A stretch of DNA of 64,000 nucleotides from Chitinophagaceae bacterium (GTDB lineage Bacteria > Bacteroidota > Bacteroidia > Chitinophagales > Chitinophagaceae). A program made the position numbers and the translations under genes. Position 1 is the stretch's first letter, and every line of letters begins with the position of its first letter. The stretch lies in assembly GCA_016702745.1 (NCBI GenBank), contig JADJDJ010000001.1:1364001-1428000 (forward strand), written 5' to 3'. The notes beneath the pieces were generated by a model. That model did no database searches. It was not told where the DNA came from and saw only the letters and a list, made by a program, of their open reading frames with translations. Shown here piece by piece: positions 10,030 to 18,477 of this stretch.

Positions 10030-10061
10030 TTGGCATCCTGCAATACAGATAACTAATTTTG
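10030..10061 (+). promoter_or_regulatory. Promoter of lptE: TTG (10030-10032) and TAATTTTG (10054-10061)
   Basis: Both Bacteroidetes elements are present with a 21-bp spacer. The -7 box ends four bases before the ATG at 10066, which predicts a leaderless transcript. Confidence 0.5.
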
Positions 10062-10065
10062 TACA

Positions 10066-10578
10066 ATGAATCGCTCCATTCAACACCCATACTTTTTATT
10101 CTTCTTTCTGCTGGTCATCTTCGCAGCCGGCTGCGGGGTCTATAAATTCAAGGATGTATCGATTCCTCCCGAGGTAAAAACAGTCAAGGTCAATTATATT
10201 GAGAACAAAGCCCGTTATGTGAATCCGCAGTTAAGTCCGCGGTTAACCGATAAACTCCGGCAGAAAATTGTGGGTCAAACCCGGCTGACACAGACGAATA
10301 ATGATAAAGTGGATTGGGAGATCAGCGGTTTTATTTCAGATTATTCTTTCAGCACTTCCGCAATTTCCAACCAGCAAGTGGCCAATAACCGTTTATCCGT
10401 GGCTGTGCATATTACTGTGACAGATAATACACTGGATAAGGTAAATGATTATGATATCAGCCGGAGTTTTGAGTTCAAGGGTAATCAATCCTTTCAGCAG
10501 GCTGAAAATTCATTGGGTGATGAAATGATTCGTACCCTGACCGATGAAATTTTTAATAAGCTATTTTCCAACTGGTAA
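10066..10578 (+). CDS. lptE: LptE-family LPS-assembly lipoprotein
   Basis: 170 residues with a lipoprotein signal: hydrophobic FLFFFLLVIFAAG followed by Cys (AAGC lipobox), so the mature protein is lipid-anchored. The body (YKFKDVSIPPEVKTVKVNYI, then TDKLRQKIVGQT) matches the Bacteroidota LptE family, which plugs the LptD barrel and guides LPS to the outer leaflet. lptD is not in the window. The next gene follows after 20 bp and secG after one more, so they are probably co-transcribed. The start is fixed by the lipobox and by the promoter ending at 10061. Confidence 0.82.
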   Translation: MNRSIQHPYFLFFFLLVIFAAGCGVYKFKDVSIPPEVKTVKVNYIENKARYVNPQLSPRLTDKLRQKIVGQTRLTQTNNDKVDWEISGFISDYSFSTSAISNQQVANNRLSVAVHITVTDNTLDKVNDYDISRSFEFKGNQSFQQAENSLGDEMIRTLTDEIFNKLFSNW

Positions 10579-10598
10579 GTTACCGCTAACTTGGGCCC

Positions 10599-11609
10599 AT
10601 GAATATCCGGATCGACCAACTGGTAAGATCATTATTGCAAAAAGACTCTCTGGAACATTGCAGTTTACCCGAATTGCAGCAGTTTGCCGGGCGTAATCCC
10701 TATCTGGGTGCGGCGCAATTACTGCTGGCTAAAAAAATGCAGGCAGAAAGAGTGGATGGATTCGAGGATCAGCTGCAGAAAACAATGCTTTATTTCCATA
10801 ACCCGGCCTGGGTCGAACATATCTTATATGATACCGGCGATGCCGAACTGATTAAGGCAAAAAAGGAGAGCGCTTCCATTGAAATCACAGAAGTTGCTTC
10901 AAGCGAAGTAGCAGCCGATCAAGGGTTGACAGATACTACCATATCAACTGAACCTGCATCAATCAGTCCTGAGGAAACTATTACGGAGAAAGTTGATGCG
11001 ATTGAAACGGTACAAACCGAAACAGCCCCGGAACCTGTTATGGAAGAAGTTACAGCCTTTTCTGAACCAACACCTGAAATTACAGTTCCAGAAAATCCGG
11101 AGCCAGCCGAAACGAATAAAATGGTTGAGGTTACAGCAACAGCAACTGCTGAAATACCGGATAGTACTACGCAAAGAGATCCTTTACTGGAAAACCCGGC
11201 ATTTCAAACGATAGTCAATGATCAGAACGGATCTGATTTACTCTTCGAACCCTATCATACAGTTGATTATTTTGCATCCCAGGGAATCAAATTCAGAGAG
11301 GATGAAAAGCCGAAGGACAAATTCGGACAACAGCTGAAAAGCTTTACGGAATGGCTGAAAACCCTCAAAAAGGGTCCTGCAACGGATGTAAACCGGCAAA
11401 ATGTACCAGCCACTGAAGATAAAGTGGTCAAATTGGCTGAAAACTCCATCCGCGAAGAGGATGTTTATACTGAAGCCATGGCTGAAGTTTGGGAAAAGCA
11501 GGGCAATAGTGCCAAAGCCATTGATATCTATCACAAATTAAGTTTGCTTGAACCCGCTAAAAGCACTTATTTTGCAGCGAAAATTGAGGATTTAAAGAAA
11601 CTGAATTGA
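10599..11609 (+). CDS. Hypothetical protein with acidic low-complexity centre and TPR-like C-terminus
   Basis: 336 residues, predicted cytoplasmic. The N-terminus (DQLVRSLLQKDSLEHCSLPE) looks helical. Residues of about 90-200 are rich in Glu, Thr, Pro and Ala and probably disordered. The end (YTEAMAEVWEKQGNSAKAID, then YHKLSLLEPAKS) resembles a tetratricopeptide helix pair, suggesting protein-protein contact. It lies between lptE and secG with 20-bp and 1-bp spacing, so it is likely expressed with envelope-biogenesis genes. I do not recognise a named family. Confidence 0.7.
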   Translation: MNIRIDQLVRSLLQKDSLEHCSLPELQQFAGRNPYLGAAQLLLAKKMQAERVDGFEDQLQKTMLYFHNPAWVEHILYDTGDAELIKAKKESASIEITEVASSEVAADQGLTDTTISTEPASISPEETITEKVDAIETVQTETAPEPVMEEVTAFSEPTPEITVPENPEPAETNKMVEVTATATAEIPDSTTQRDPLLENPAFQTIVNDQNGSDLLFEPYHTVDYFASQGIKFREDEKPKDKFGQQLKSFTEWLKTLKKGPATDVNRQNVPATEDKVVKLAENSIREEDVYTEAMAEVWEKQGNSAKAIDIYHKLSLLEPAKSTYFAAKIEDLKKLN

Positions 11610-11610
11610 C

Positions 11611-11970
11611 ATGACAACATTGTTCATTGTACTCGTGGTGCTGGCTTCGGTGATTCTGGGGCTTATTGTATTGGTTCAGAACCCCAAAGGTGGTGGTCTT
11701 ACCGGTAATATTGCCGGATTCAGCAACCAGTTTATGGGGGTAAAACAAACCACAGATGTGCTGGAAAGAGGTACCTGGATTTTTGCCGGAGTAATCGGCT
11801 TACTAAGTCTTTTATCCGTGATCTTTATTTCCGGTTCCGCCAGTTCAGCTACCGACAGGACCAAAGAGGCTGCGGGAGCCACTGTTCCGGCAAGTTCTCA
11901 ACCCACTGTTCCGGCCAATACGGTACCAGCTGTACCTTCAACCACTCCACCGGTAACTACGCCTAAATAA
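11611..11970 (+). CDS. secG: Preprotein translocase subunit SecG
   Basis: 119 residues. The first hydrophobic helix TLFIVLVVLASVILGLIVLV is followed by the diagnostic SecG segment QNPKGGGLTGN, then a second helix GTWIFAGVIGLLSLLSVIFI. SecG is the accessory membrane subunit of SecYEG and aids SecA-driven export. A Pro/Thr/Ala-rich tail of about 35 residues extends beyond the usual core, as is common in Bacteroidota SecG. A strong terminator follows at 11992. Confidence 0.93.
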   Translation: MTTLFIVLVVLASVILGLIVLVQNPKGGGLTGNIAGFSNQFMGVKQTTDVLERGTWIFAGVIGLLSLLSVIFISGSASSATDRTKEAAGATVPASSQPTVPANTVPAVPSTTPPVTTPK

Positions 11971-11991
11971 ATCATTTTTAAAAAATATTGG

Positions 11992-12021
11992 ACCCGTTTC
12001 TGTTAAAGGAACGGGTTTTTT
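11992..12021 (+). terminator. Rho-independent terminator after secG
   Basis: Stem ACCCGTT (11992-11998) pairs with AACGGGT (12010-12016), loop about 11 nt, followed by a T run. It ends the lptE-secG transcription unit. Confidence 0.8.
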
Positions 12022-12101
12022 CATGTCATTGAAGCCTGAATTAATCAACGGATTTATGCCCCGAAGCTGTTAAATTGCAGGAAGCATATCAAGTACCGAA
12101 T

Positions 12102-13153
12102 ATGAAGAAAAAACTCATCTGGGCCATCCTGGGAATCCTGCTGGTAATCGTAGGATATATCGCTTTCCTGGTCATGCGCCCTTCCGTCAGTAATCCCGAC
12201 AAACAATTTTTCTATATACAGGAAGGAACAAATCTGTCTGAACTTAAAAATCAACTAACTGAGAAAAAGCTACTGAAAAGCAATGGATTCGATTGGGCCT
12301 GCCGTGTACTTCGTTTAAAAAACCAAAAGCCGGGCGGTATTTATTCAAAGATGGGATGAGTGCATTTAGTCTGGTTAAAATGCTTCGCAGCGGCGACCAG
12401 GCCCTGGTTAAAATGACGATTGTAAAAGAATGGACAAAGGAATTGTTCTCGGCCAAAATGGGAAGCGGGAAGAAATTTGATTTTCAGTTTGATTCCCTGC
12501 AAATGATTAGTTACCTGAATAATGCCGATTCGCTCCGGGCGTATGGGGTTGATACCAATACAGTGATGTCACTGATCATCCCTGACACGTATTTTCATAA
12601 ATGGAACAGTAGTCCGGAAAAACTGATGCAACAGCTTTATACAGCCTATAACCGTTTCTGGAATGAAGACCGGAAAGCAAAAGCTGCAGCTCAGGGTTTA
12701 AACCCGCAACAGGCCATGATCATGGCCTCCATTGTGGAAGAAGAAACCAACCGGAAAAACGACAAGGGCAACGTAGCTTCTGTTTATATCAACCGGCTGA
12801 AACAGGGGATGCGTTTACAGGCCGATCCCACGGTAAAATTCATCACCCGGAATTTTCAATTAGGCCGTATTACCGGGGTTCACCTGAAACTGGAATCACC
12901 TTATAATACATACCTGCACGAAGGATTACCACCCGGACCGATTTGTACGCCTTCCATTGAATCCATAGAATCCGTGCTGAATGCCCCGCAGACAGATTAC
13001 CTTTTTTTTGTTGCCAGTTATAAGTTTGACGGCAACACTTTTTTTACTTCCAACCTTGACGATCATAACAAGTATGTAAGACTCTTTCATGCGGAACAGA
13101 ACCGTCGTGCCGATTCGATTCGGAAACAAAAAGCCCTGCAGGCCCCAAAGTGA
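12102..13153 (+). CDS. mltG: Endolytic transglycosylase MltG, frameshifted
   Basis: Membrane-anchored YceG/MltG family enzyme that cleaves nascent peptidoglycan strands. An N-terminal TM helix (KKKLIWAILGILLVIVGYIA) precedes a LysM-like region, then the catalytic domain with IMASIVEEETNR (Glu expected to be catalytic), YINRLKQGMRLQADPTV, and YNTYLHEGLPPGPICTP. The frame breaks at KNQKPG; restoring one G in the GGG at 12332-12334 gives PGRYLFKDGMS, the conserved MltG segment, and a single ~350-residue protein. ATG 12102 is preferred to the in-frame TTG at 12075 because it begins directly before the TM helix. The stop overlaps the GTG of the next gene. Confidence 0.88.
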
Positions 13154-14103
13154 TCAAACGTATTACCAAAAAGCTCAGTTCCTCCGCACCGGCTAATTAT
13201 ATAGTTGGCAAAAGCAAGTTAACTTCCTTCCCGGGTTTCAGGGGAATTCCATTGTATGATGTGGTGCTGTTCTTTATCAAGCAGGTGAAAACAGTGGGAA
13301 TGACAGAAAGGGCATCAGCTATTTCATTTAACCTGGTGATGGCCATTCCACCTGCCATCATGTTTCTGTTTACGTTAATCCCCTTTTTACCCATCTCAGT
13401 TGATTTTGAAGAAGGCTTGTACAGTTTAATCAAGGATGTGATTCCGGGAGAGAAAAACAATTCCAATCTGATACATTTCTTACAGGATTTTATCAATAAA
13501 CCGCGAAATGGATTACTCTCACTTGGTTTTTTACTATCCATGTTCTTTTCATCTAATGCCATGATGGGCATCCAGCGTTCATTTGATAAAAACTACCTCG
13601 GATTCCGGAAAAGAAAGGAGTTGCAAAAAAGACTTTCTGCAATTAAGATCACCTTTATCTTATATATCCTTGTTAGTATTTCAGTTTTGATGCTGGTGGC
13701 ACAGGGCAAAGTGTTGAACATACTGGACATCAGTGATACCTGGAAAGTCATCATCCGGAATACCCGGTGGATCGTGATCATCCTCCTCTTCTTTTACTGT
13801 ATTTCTTATATCTACCGGCATGCTCCTGCTGTTGATAAAAAATGGCGCCTGATTAATCCGGGGTCGATCCTCGCTACCGTACTCATGCTTTGCACTACCC
13901 TGCTTTTCTCCTGGTGGGTCAGCCGCTTTGGGTATTATGATGAACTCTATGGGTCTATTGGTACCATTTTGATCATGATGGCCCTTATTTTCAGTAATTC
14001 CCTCGTACTGCTGATTGGGTTTGAGCTGAATGTGAGTATCAATTCTCTTAAAAAAATTGCAGACGAACGGAAAGAATCGGCGACAGATGGTGCTGCTTCC
14101 TGA
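13150..14103 (+). CDS. YihY/BrkB-family inner-membrane protein
   Basis: 317 residues, starting with GTG overlapping the mltG stop codon by 4 bp. About six membrane helices are visible (for example ISFNLVMAIPPAIMFLFTLI, TFILYILVSISVLMLVAQG, WIVIILLFFYCISYIYRHAP, and the C-terminal TILIMMALIFSNSLVLLIG). The ERASAISFN start and the LINPGSILATVLM region are typical of BrkB/YihY proteins, once mis-assigned as RNase BN. The molecular function of the family is not settled. Translational coupling with mltG is likely. Confidence 0.85.
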   Translation: MIKRITKKLSSSAPANYIVGKSKLTSFPGFRGIPLYDVVLFFIKQVKTVGMTERASAISFNLVMAIPPAIMFLFTLIPFLPISVDFEEGLYSLIKDVIPGEKNNSNLIHFLQDFINKPRNGLLSLGFLLSMFFSSNAMMGIQRSFDKNYLGFRKRKELQKRLSAIKITFILYILVSISVLMLVAQGKVLNILDISDTWKVIIRNTRWIVIILLFFYCISYIYRHAPAVDKKWRLINPGSILATVLMLCTTLLFSWWVSRFGYYDELYGSIGTILIMMALIFSNSLVLLIGFELNVSINSLKKIADERKESATDGAAS

Positions 14104-14142
14104 TTGAAATTGCTGTAATTTAGAGGAGCAAAAACCAGTAAT

Positions 14143-14745
14143 ATGAAAAAAATATTTTATGCAGCACTGCCCGCTATCGCCATTGCTGCTGCTTTTTCCT
14201 TGAATGTAGACCCATTGCCCTTAGGCGCTCCGATTCCTAAACCAGATCTTAAAATGAAGGATGTATCCGGAAAGGAAATATCCCTCCAGGAAGTCAGTAC
14301 ATCCAAGGGATTGCTGGTCATGTTCAGTTGCAATACCTGTCCCTATGTGATCAAAAATCAAAGCCGGACATATGAGGTATGCAAGTATGCCCTGGGGAGC
14401 GGACTGGGAGTTGCGGTACTGAATTCAAATGAAGCCCAAAGAACAGAAGCTGACTCATATGAGGATATGAAGGCTTACGCCAAAGAACAAGGTTATGGTT
14501 GGTATTATATGGTGGATCAAAATTCCACTCTGGCAGACGCCTTTGGAGCCAACCGGACTCCGGAATGTTTCCTTTTTGATGGCAGTGGCAAGCTGGTTTA
14601 TCATGGTGCCATTGATGATAACCCGAATGATGCGGGTGCGGTAAGCCGTAAACACCTGAGGGTAGCGATTGATGAAGTGCTGGGTGGAAAAGAAGTTACA
14701 CTCAAACAATCCCGGTCCGTTGGTTGCGGAATTAAAAGGCTCTGA
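14143..14745 (+). CDS. Exported thioredoxin-fold protein with CNTCPY motif (redoxin family)
   Basis: 200 residues with a signal peptide (KKIFYAALPAIAIAAAFS). The AhpC/TSA-like fold is seen in PIPKPDLKMKDVSGKEISL, GLLVMFSCNTCPYVIKN (the thioredoxin-type position), and ANRTPECFLFDGSGKLVYHG with the cis-Pro region replaced by TPE. The CxxC is CNTC rather than CGPC. Its role is probably periplasmic thiol redox or peroxide handling; the partner is unknown. It stands alone, 39 bp after the BrkB gene, and is closed by a strong terminator. Confidence 0.8.
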   Translation: MKKIFYAALPAIAIAAAFSLNVDPLPLGAPIPKPDLKMKDVSGKEISLQEVSTSKGLLVMFSCNTCPYVIKNQSRTYEVCKYALGSGLGVAVLNSNEAQRTEADSYEDMKAYAKEQGYGWYYMVDQNSTLADAFGANRTPECFLFDGSGKLVYHGAIDDNPNDAGAVSRKHLRVAIDEVLGGKEVTLKQSRSVGCGIKRL

Positions 14746-14770
14746 TCCGGATAAAAATGAAGTGACTGGT

Positions 14771-14801
14771 CCTCCCGGCTGAAACCGGGAGGATTTTTTT
14801 T
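14771..14801 (+). terminator. Rho-independent terminator
   Basis: Perfect 8-bp stem CCTCCCGG (14771-14778) and CCGGGAGG (14785-14792), loop CTGAAA, then A and a run of T. Confidence 0.88.
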
Positions 14802-14872
14802 GCAAATCTTTATGGAATTTTTTAAGGACTTCATCTAAGCCGGTAAGTATCTTCATTACCTCACCCAAATCA

Positions 14873-15082
14873 ATGCTTATGTCCTCCCGTCAGTTCCTTA
14901 GCCGCCTGATTATTTTTGGATTCATGATTTTAGTGGGATTTGCCCTTGCCATGGGTATCTATTACAAGAGTTTTATGGGCATCAGCCTGGCCCTGATCAG
15001 CCTGGGCGCCGGTATATATTTTCTGCAGATCGTGGCGAAAGCCCGTCGTGAAATGCAGGAAGCCAGGGAAGAACTGGTCTAG
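14873..15082 (+). CDS. Small two-helix membrane protein, 69 aa
   Basis: Two hydrophobic helices are visible (LIIFGFMILVGFALAMGIYY and GISLALISLGAGIYFLQIVA), followed by a charged tail (KARREMQEAREELV) likely to face the cytoplasm. No family is recognised. It lies alone after the terminator at 14771-14801, converging on the next gene with a 1-bp gap. A second ATG at 14879 is an alternative start. Confidence 0.6.
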   Translation: MLMSSRQFLSRLIIFGFMILVGFALAMGIYYKSFMGISLALISLGAGIYFLQIVAKARREMQEAREELV

Positions 15083-15083
15083 A

Positions 15084-15581
15084 TTATTTCAGTATAGCCA
15101 TGAGTTCTCTTTTCAGTGCTTCCGGGGAGAGTTGTTCCTCAACAAAATTCCGGTAACCTTTTTTGGGATTCACAAAGAGGGTTGCCGGAATCACTCCCGA
15201 CCATTTGGGATCAACTTTCGGACAGAAATAATCGGCATCTGTTTCATCCAGCCAAAGTATTTCAGCAGTGTATTTTCTTTTTTGAGCAAAGACCCTCAGC
15301 TGCTTAGGGTAGTTTTCTTTTCCATCAAGGCTGACCAGAATCAACCGGATACTATCCGAAGAAGTACCGGCTCCTTCATTATGTTTTTTTATTTCTTGCA
15401 GGAAATAAGGAATTTCTTCGATACAGGGCACACACCAGGTCGCCCACATATTGATCACAAGTGGACGGTCAGTTTCGCTGATGATTTTTTCAAGCTCCGT
15501 CGCTTTCACCGCCCTGATCTCCTGTGCATGCGTCGCCCAGGACCATAACAAAAAGCATATAAATGTCAGTAACCTTTTCAT
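15084..15581 (-). CDS. TlpA-like periplasmic thiol-disulfide oxidoreductase
   Basis: 165 residues: a signal peptide ending near THAQ, then a thioredoxin fold with the redox motif WATWCVPCIEEIPYF and the cis-Pro region GVIPATLFVNP. Proteins of the TlpA/ResA type reduce disulfides outside the cytoplasmic membrane, for example for cytochrome c maturation. The gene is single, and nothing nearby names its substrate. The region just upstream holds a 14-bp direct repeat. Confidence 0.85.
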   Translation of the reverse strand: MKRLLTFICFLLWSWATHAQEIRAVKATELEKIISETDRPLVINMWATWCVPCIEEIPYFLQEIKKHNEGAGTSSDSIRLILVSLDGKENYPKQLRVFAQKRKYTAEILWLDETDADYFCPKVDPKWSGVIPATLFVNPKKGYRNFVEEQLSPEALKRELMAILK

Positions 15582-15597
15582 CCATTTTCAATTTCCT

Positions 15598-15625
15598 ACT
15601 TCGTATTTCGAACTTCGTATTTCGT
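15598..15625. repeat. Tandem pair of a 14-bp unit (ACTTCGTATTTCGA/T)
   Basis: Two adjacent copies differing only at the last base, in the 55-bp gap between the TlpA-like and trmH-like genes. I recall similar degenerate intergenic strings being frequent in Bacteroidota genomes. Confidence 0.7.
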
Positions 15626-15636
15626 TCTTTCTATCT

Positions 15637-16227
15637 CTACTCCTCCCTGTTCTCCTCCCACTTCCGCATCAAGTCCTCATACCGGACGGGATCCAAACCG
15701 GGTTGGTTGTAATGCCCGGCCAGTGATTTTTGCCGGAACGCTTCATACAAAGTAACAGCACAGGCCACACTGATGTTGAGTGATTTAATAATTCCCACCT
15801 GGGGGATGATAAAATTTCCATCGGCCATGGCCCTGATCTCATCGCTGACCCCACTGTGTTCGTTTCCAAAAACAAGGGCGATGCTTTGGGCGAAATCGAT
15901 CTGATGCAAACCTATGGCATCACTGCTGAGATGGGTTGTTAAAATGGTTGAATAGCGCTGGCGTAAGGATGAAAAACATTCAGCAGCATCTGTGTATTGA
16001 TGGATGCTCAGCCATTTGGCAGCGCTGGAAGAGCTCCGGGCCCCCCATTTTTTATGCTTTGGTATTTTGTTGTTCAGAATATAGATATCCTGCAAACCAA
16101 TGGCATCGGCGGTACGCATCACAGCTGAAATATTATGCGGGTCGAACACATTCTCCAATACAATCGTAATATTTCCCTGTCGTTTATTGAGGACTGATGT
16201 CAATCTTTCTTTTCTCTCAGGTGTCAT
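15637..16227 (-). CDS. trmH: TrmH/SpoU-family RNA 2'-O-methyltransferase
   Basis: 196 residues with the SPOUT knot motifs: NVFDPHNISAVMRTADAIG (motif 1), ALVFGNEHSGVSDE (motif 2), and IPQVGIIKSLNISVACAVTL (motif 3). These methylate a ribose 2'-OH in structured RNA. The short N-terminal extension, the lack of an RNA-binding L30-like domain, and the C-terminal tail fit TrmH (tRNA Gm18), but other TrmH-family targets are possible. The start ATG at 16227 places motif 1 at the usual distance. Confidence 0.8.
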   Translation of the reverse strand: MTPERKERLTSVLNKRQGNITIVLENVFDPHNISAVMRTADAIGLQDIYILNNKIPKHKKWGARSSSSAAKWLSIHQYTDAAECFSSLRQRYSTILTTHLSSDAIGLHQIDFAQSIALVFGNEHSGVSDEIRAMADGNFIIPQVGIIKSLNISVACAVTLYEAFRQKSLAGHYNQPGLDPVRYEDLMRKWEENREE

Positions 16228-16302
16228 TGAAATTGAATCCTTTAGCTTGCAAACTTCGTTAAATTAAGTATATTTATAGAAGATGATTTTAAATGTCTTG
16301 CT

Positions 16303-17760
16303 ATGAAATACGCAGCTATACAGAATTATATCAACGGTCAGTTTGTTCCCGCCTCTTCCACCAAAACCCTTCCGGTAATCTCCCCGATTGATGGCAGCCA
16401 GCTATCAGTTGTACCATTATCGACCGCCAAGGACCTGGATGCGGCAGTCCGGGCAGCAACAGCTGCATTCCAAATCTGGAGCCGGAAGCCGATCAAGGAA
16501 AGAGTTCAGGTCTTTTTCCGGTATAAATTTTTACTGGAAAAAAATATGGATGAACTGGCCAGGTTGGTGCAGGAAGAAAACGGCAAGACTTATTCCGAAG
16601 CAGTGGCCGAAGTTGAAAAGAGTATTGAACTCACTGAATTTGGGTGTTCCCTGCCCCAGCGCGTGACGTGCGCAGTACTGGAAGTAAGCAGAGGAGTGGA
16701 ATGCCGGACCGAACATGTGCCCCTTGGTGGAGTAGCCTCTATTGTCCCTTTTAATTTTCCATCGATGGTGCCCAACTGGACCCTGCCCAATGCCATTGCA
16801 CTGGGGAATTGCATGATCATGAAACCTTCTGAAAAAGTCCCCTTGAGTACGGCCAAACTGGCGCTATTATTAAAAGAAGCCGGATTGCCTGATGGGGTTT
16901 TCAATATTGTGAATGGTGACAGTGAAATAGTCAATGCCATTTGTGATCATCCGGGAATTGAAGCAGTGTCTTTTGTAGGTTCCACCAAAGTGGCCAAAAT
17001 TGTGTATCAGCGCGCCACCGCTCAATTCAAAAGAGCGCTGGCCCTGGGCGGGGCAAAAAACCACCTGATGGTATTGCCGGATGCTAAACCCGATATGACT
17101 GCACAGAATGTGGCTGCCAGTATGAGCGGTTGTGCCGGACAAAGATGTATGGCGGCATCGGCCATGCTTGCCGTTGGTGAGGTTGACCATATCATTAAAA
17201 AAATATGTGAGGAAGCCCGGAAGATCGTGCCAGGTGAAAATCTGGGTGCTGTGATCAGTAAAGAATCAAAAGACAGAATTGAAGCCTATATCACGGAAGC
17301 GGAGCAACAAGGAGCTAAAATCCTGGTGGATGGCCGTAATAGTATTGTGGAAGGAAAAGAGAATGGCACTTATGTAGGGCCCACGGTGATTGACTTTGTA
17401 ACACCGGATATGTCTGTCGCAAAAGAAGAAATATTCGGACCCGTTATTTCTATCATGCGAACGAATACTGTGGATGAAGCCCTCGCAATTGAGAATGCCA
17501 ATACATATGGTAATGCGGCTTCGGTATTCACACAAAATGGCGGTATGGCCCGTTACATCATTGACCGCGCCAGTGCCGGTATGATCGGGGTGAATGTGGG
17601 TGTACCGGTACCAAGAGAACCTTTCTCCTTTGGTGGCTGGAATGAAAGCAAATTTGGCGTGGGTGATATCACCGGTAAAAGCTCAATTGAATTCTGGACC
17701 AAACTTAAAAAATCCACCACCAAGTGGAACCCTGAAGCGGGTGTGAATTGGATGAGTTGA
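16303..17760 (+). CDS. mmsA: CoA-acylating (methyl)malonate-semialdehyde dehydrogenase
   Basis: 485 residues, aldehyde-dehydrogenase superfamily. The nucleotide-binding and catalytic parts are clear: NFPSMVPNWTLPNAIALGN, VSFVGSTKVAK, LALGGAKNHLMVLPDA, and the catalytic cysteine in SGCAGQRCMAAS; EEIFGPVISIMRTN follows. MmsA oxidises malonate or methylmalonate semialdehyde to acetyl- or propionyl-CoA with CO2 release. Here it would finish beta-alanine and beta-aminoisobutyrate breakdown, downstream of the aminotransferase at 18478 in the pyrimidine-catabolic cluster. Confidence 0.92.
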   Translation: MKYAAIQNYINGQFVPASSTKTLPVISPIDGSQLSVVPLSTAKDLDAAVRAATAAFQIWSRKPIKERVQVFFRYKFLLEKNMDELARLVQEENGKTYSEAVAEVEKSIELTEFGCSLPQRVTCAVLEVSRGVECRTEHVPLGGVASIVPFNFPSMVPNWTLPNAIALGNCMIMKPSEKVPLSTAKLALLLKEAGLPDGVFNIVNGDSEIVNAICDHPGIEAVSFVGSTKVAKIVYQRATAQFKRALALGGAKNHLMVLPDAKPDMTAQNVAASMSGCAGQRCMAASAMLAVGEVDHIIKKICEEARKIVPGENLGAVISKESKDRIEAYITEAEQQGAKILVDGRNSIVEGKENGTYVGPTVIDFVTPDMSVAKEEIFGPVISIMRTNTVDEALAIENANTYGNAASVFTQNGGMARYIIDRASAGMIGVNVGVPVPREPFSFGGWNESKFGVGDITGKSSIEFWTKLKKSTTKWNPEAGVNWMS

Positions 17761-17875
17761 TCCCTGGCCAACCTTGGCCTGGTGTTATAAAGCGCATTAT
17801 TTGGTGTTTTTACTGTACGGTTCTTTGATTTAAATACTGAAAAGGCAGATTTTGGATGCTTAATTTTTAATAAAA

Positions 17876-18445
17876 ATGAGAATTATTAAAAGCATTCAAA
17901 ACAGAATTTATCAAATAAGAGGCGAAAGAGTAATGCTGGACAGAGACCTGGCCACTCTTTATGAAATCGAACCAAAAGTGCTGAACCAGGCTGTGAAGAG
18001 AAATATCAGGAGATTTCCGGGAGATTTTATGTTTCAGATCACAAAAGAAGAGTTTGATGAATTAAGATTTCAGTATCAAGCCATTGAACAGACGGAAGCT
18101 ACAAGGTCACAAATTGTGACCTTGAAAACCGGGAGAGGGAGTAATTTAAAATACATGCCCTATGCTTTTACAGAACAAGGAGTTGCGATGTTAAGCGGCG
18201 TTCTTCATTCTGATAAAGCGATCGCAATGAATATTGCTATCATGCGGGCATTTGCAGAAATCAGAAAGGTCTTGTTTCAGGAAAGCGACCTGCGTGAACA
18301 GTTAAGACAAATAAAAGAACGGATTGGAGAACATGACATCCAGTTAAATCAGTTGTACGATGCGTTGGAGAATTTACTGGACGAAAACGCCGGAAAAAGA
18401 AAATGGGAAGAACGAGAACGAATAGGATTTACGATCAAGAAATAA
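17876..18445 (+). CDS. ORF6N domain protein
   Basis: 189 residues. The N-terminal ~90 residues match the ORF6N/KilA-N-like DNA-binding domain of phage and mobile-element proteins: IYQIRGERVMLDRDLATLYE, then LNQAVKRNIRRFPGDFMFQI and YAFTEQGVAMLSGVL. The C-terminus (LRQIKERIGEHDIQLNQLYD) is a predicted coiled coil. It interrupts the pyrimidine cluster between mmsA and the aminotransferase, with no other phage gene nearby. Solitary ORF6N genes are common in Bacteroidota and their role is unknown; a DNA-binding or regulatory function is plausible. Confidence 0.85.
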   Translation: MRIIKSIQNRIYQIRGERVMLDRDLATLYEIEPKVLNQAVKRNIRRFPGDFMFQITKEEFDELRFQYQAIEQTEATRSQIVTLKTGRGSNLKYMPYAFTEQGVAMLSGVLHSDKAIAMNIAIMRAFAEIRKVLFQESDLREQLRQIKERIGEHDIQLNQLYDALENLLDENAGKRKWEERERIGFTIKK

Positions 18446-18477
18446 TGATCTTTTCAAATACAATTAACTGAATTCAT

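Noticed and set aside
15048..15548. 166-aa plus-strand frame opposite the TlpA-like gene
   Set aside because: The minus strand carries a signal peptide and a WCVPC thioredoxin motif; the plus frame is a shadow.
17766..17779. GGCCAACCTTGGCC palindrome after mmsA as a terminator
   Set aside because: Short stem and no T run after it; too weak to annotate.
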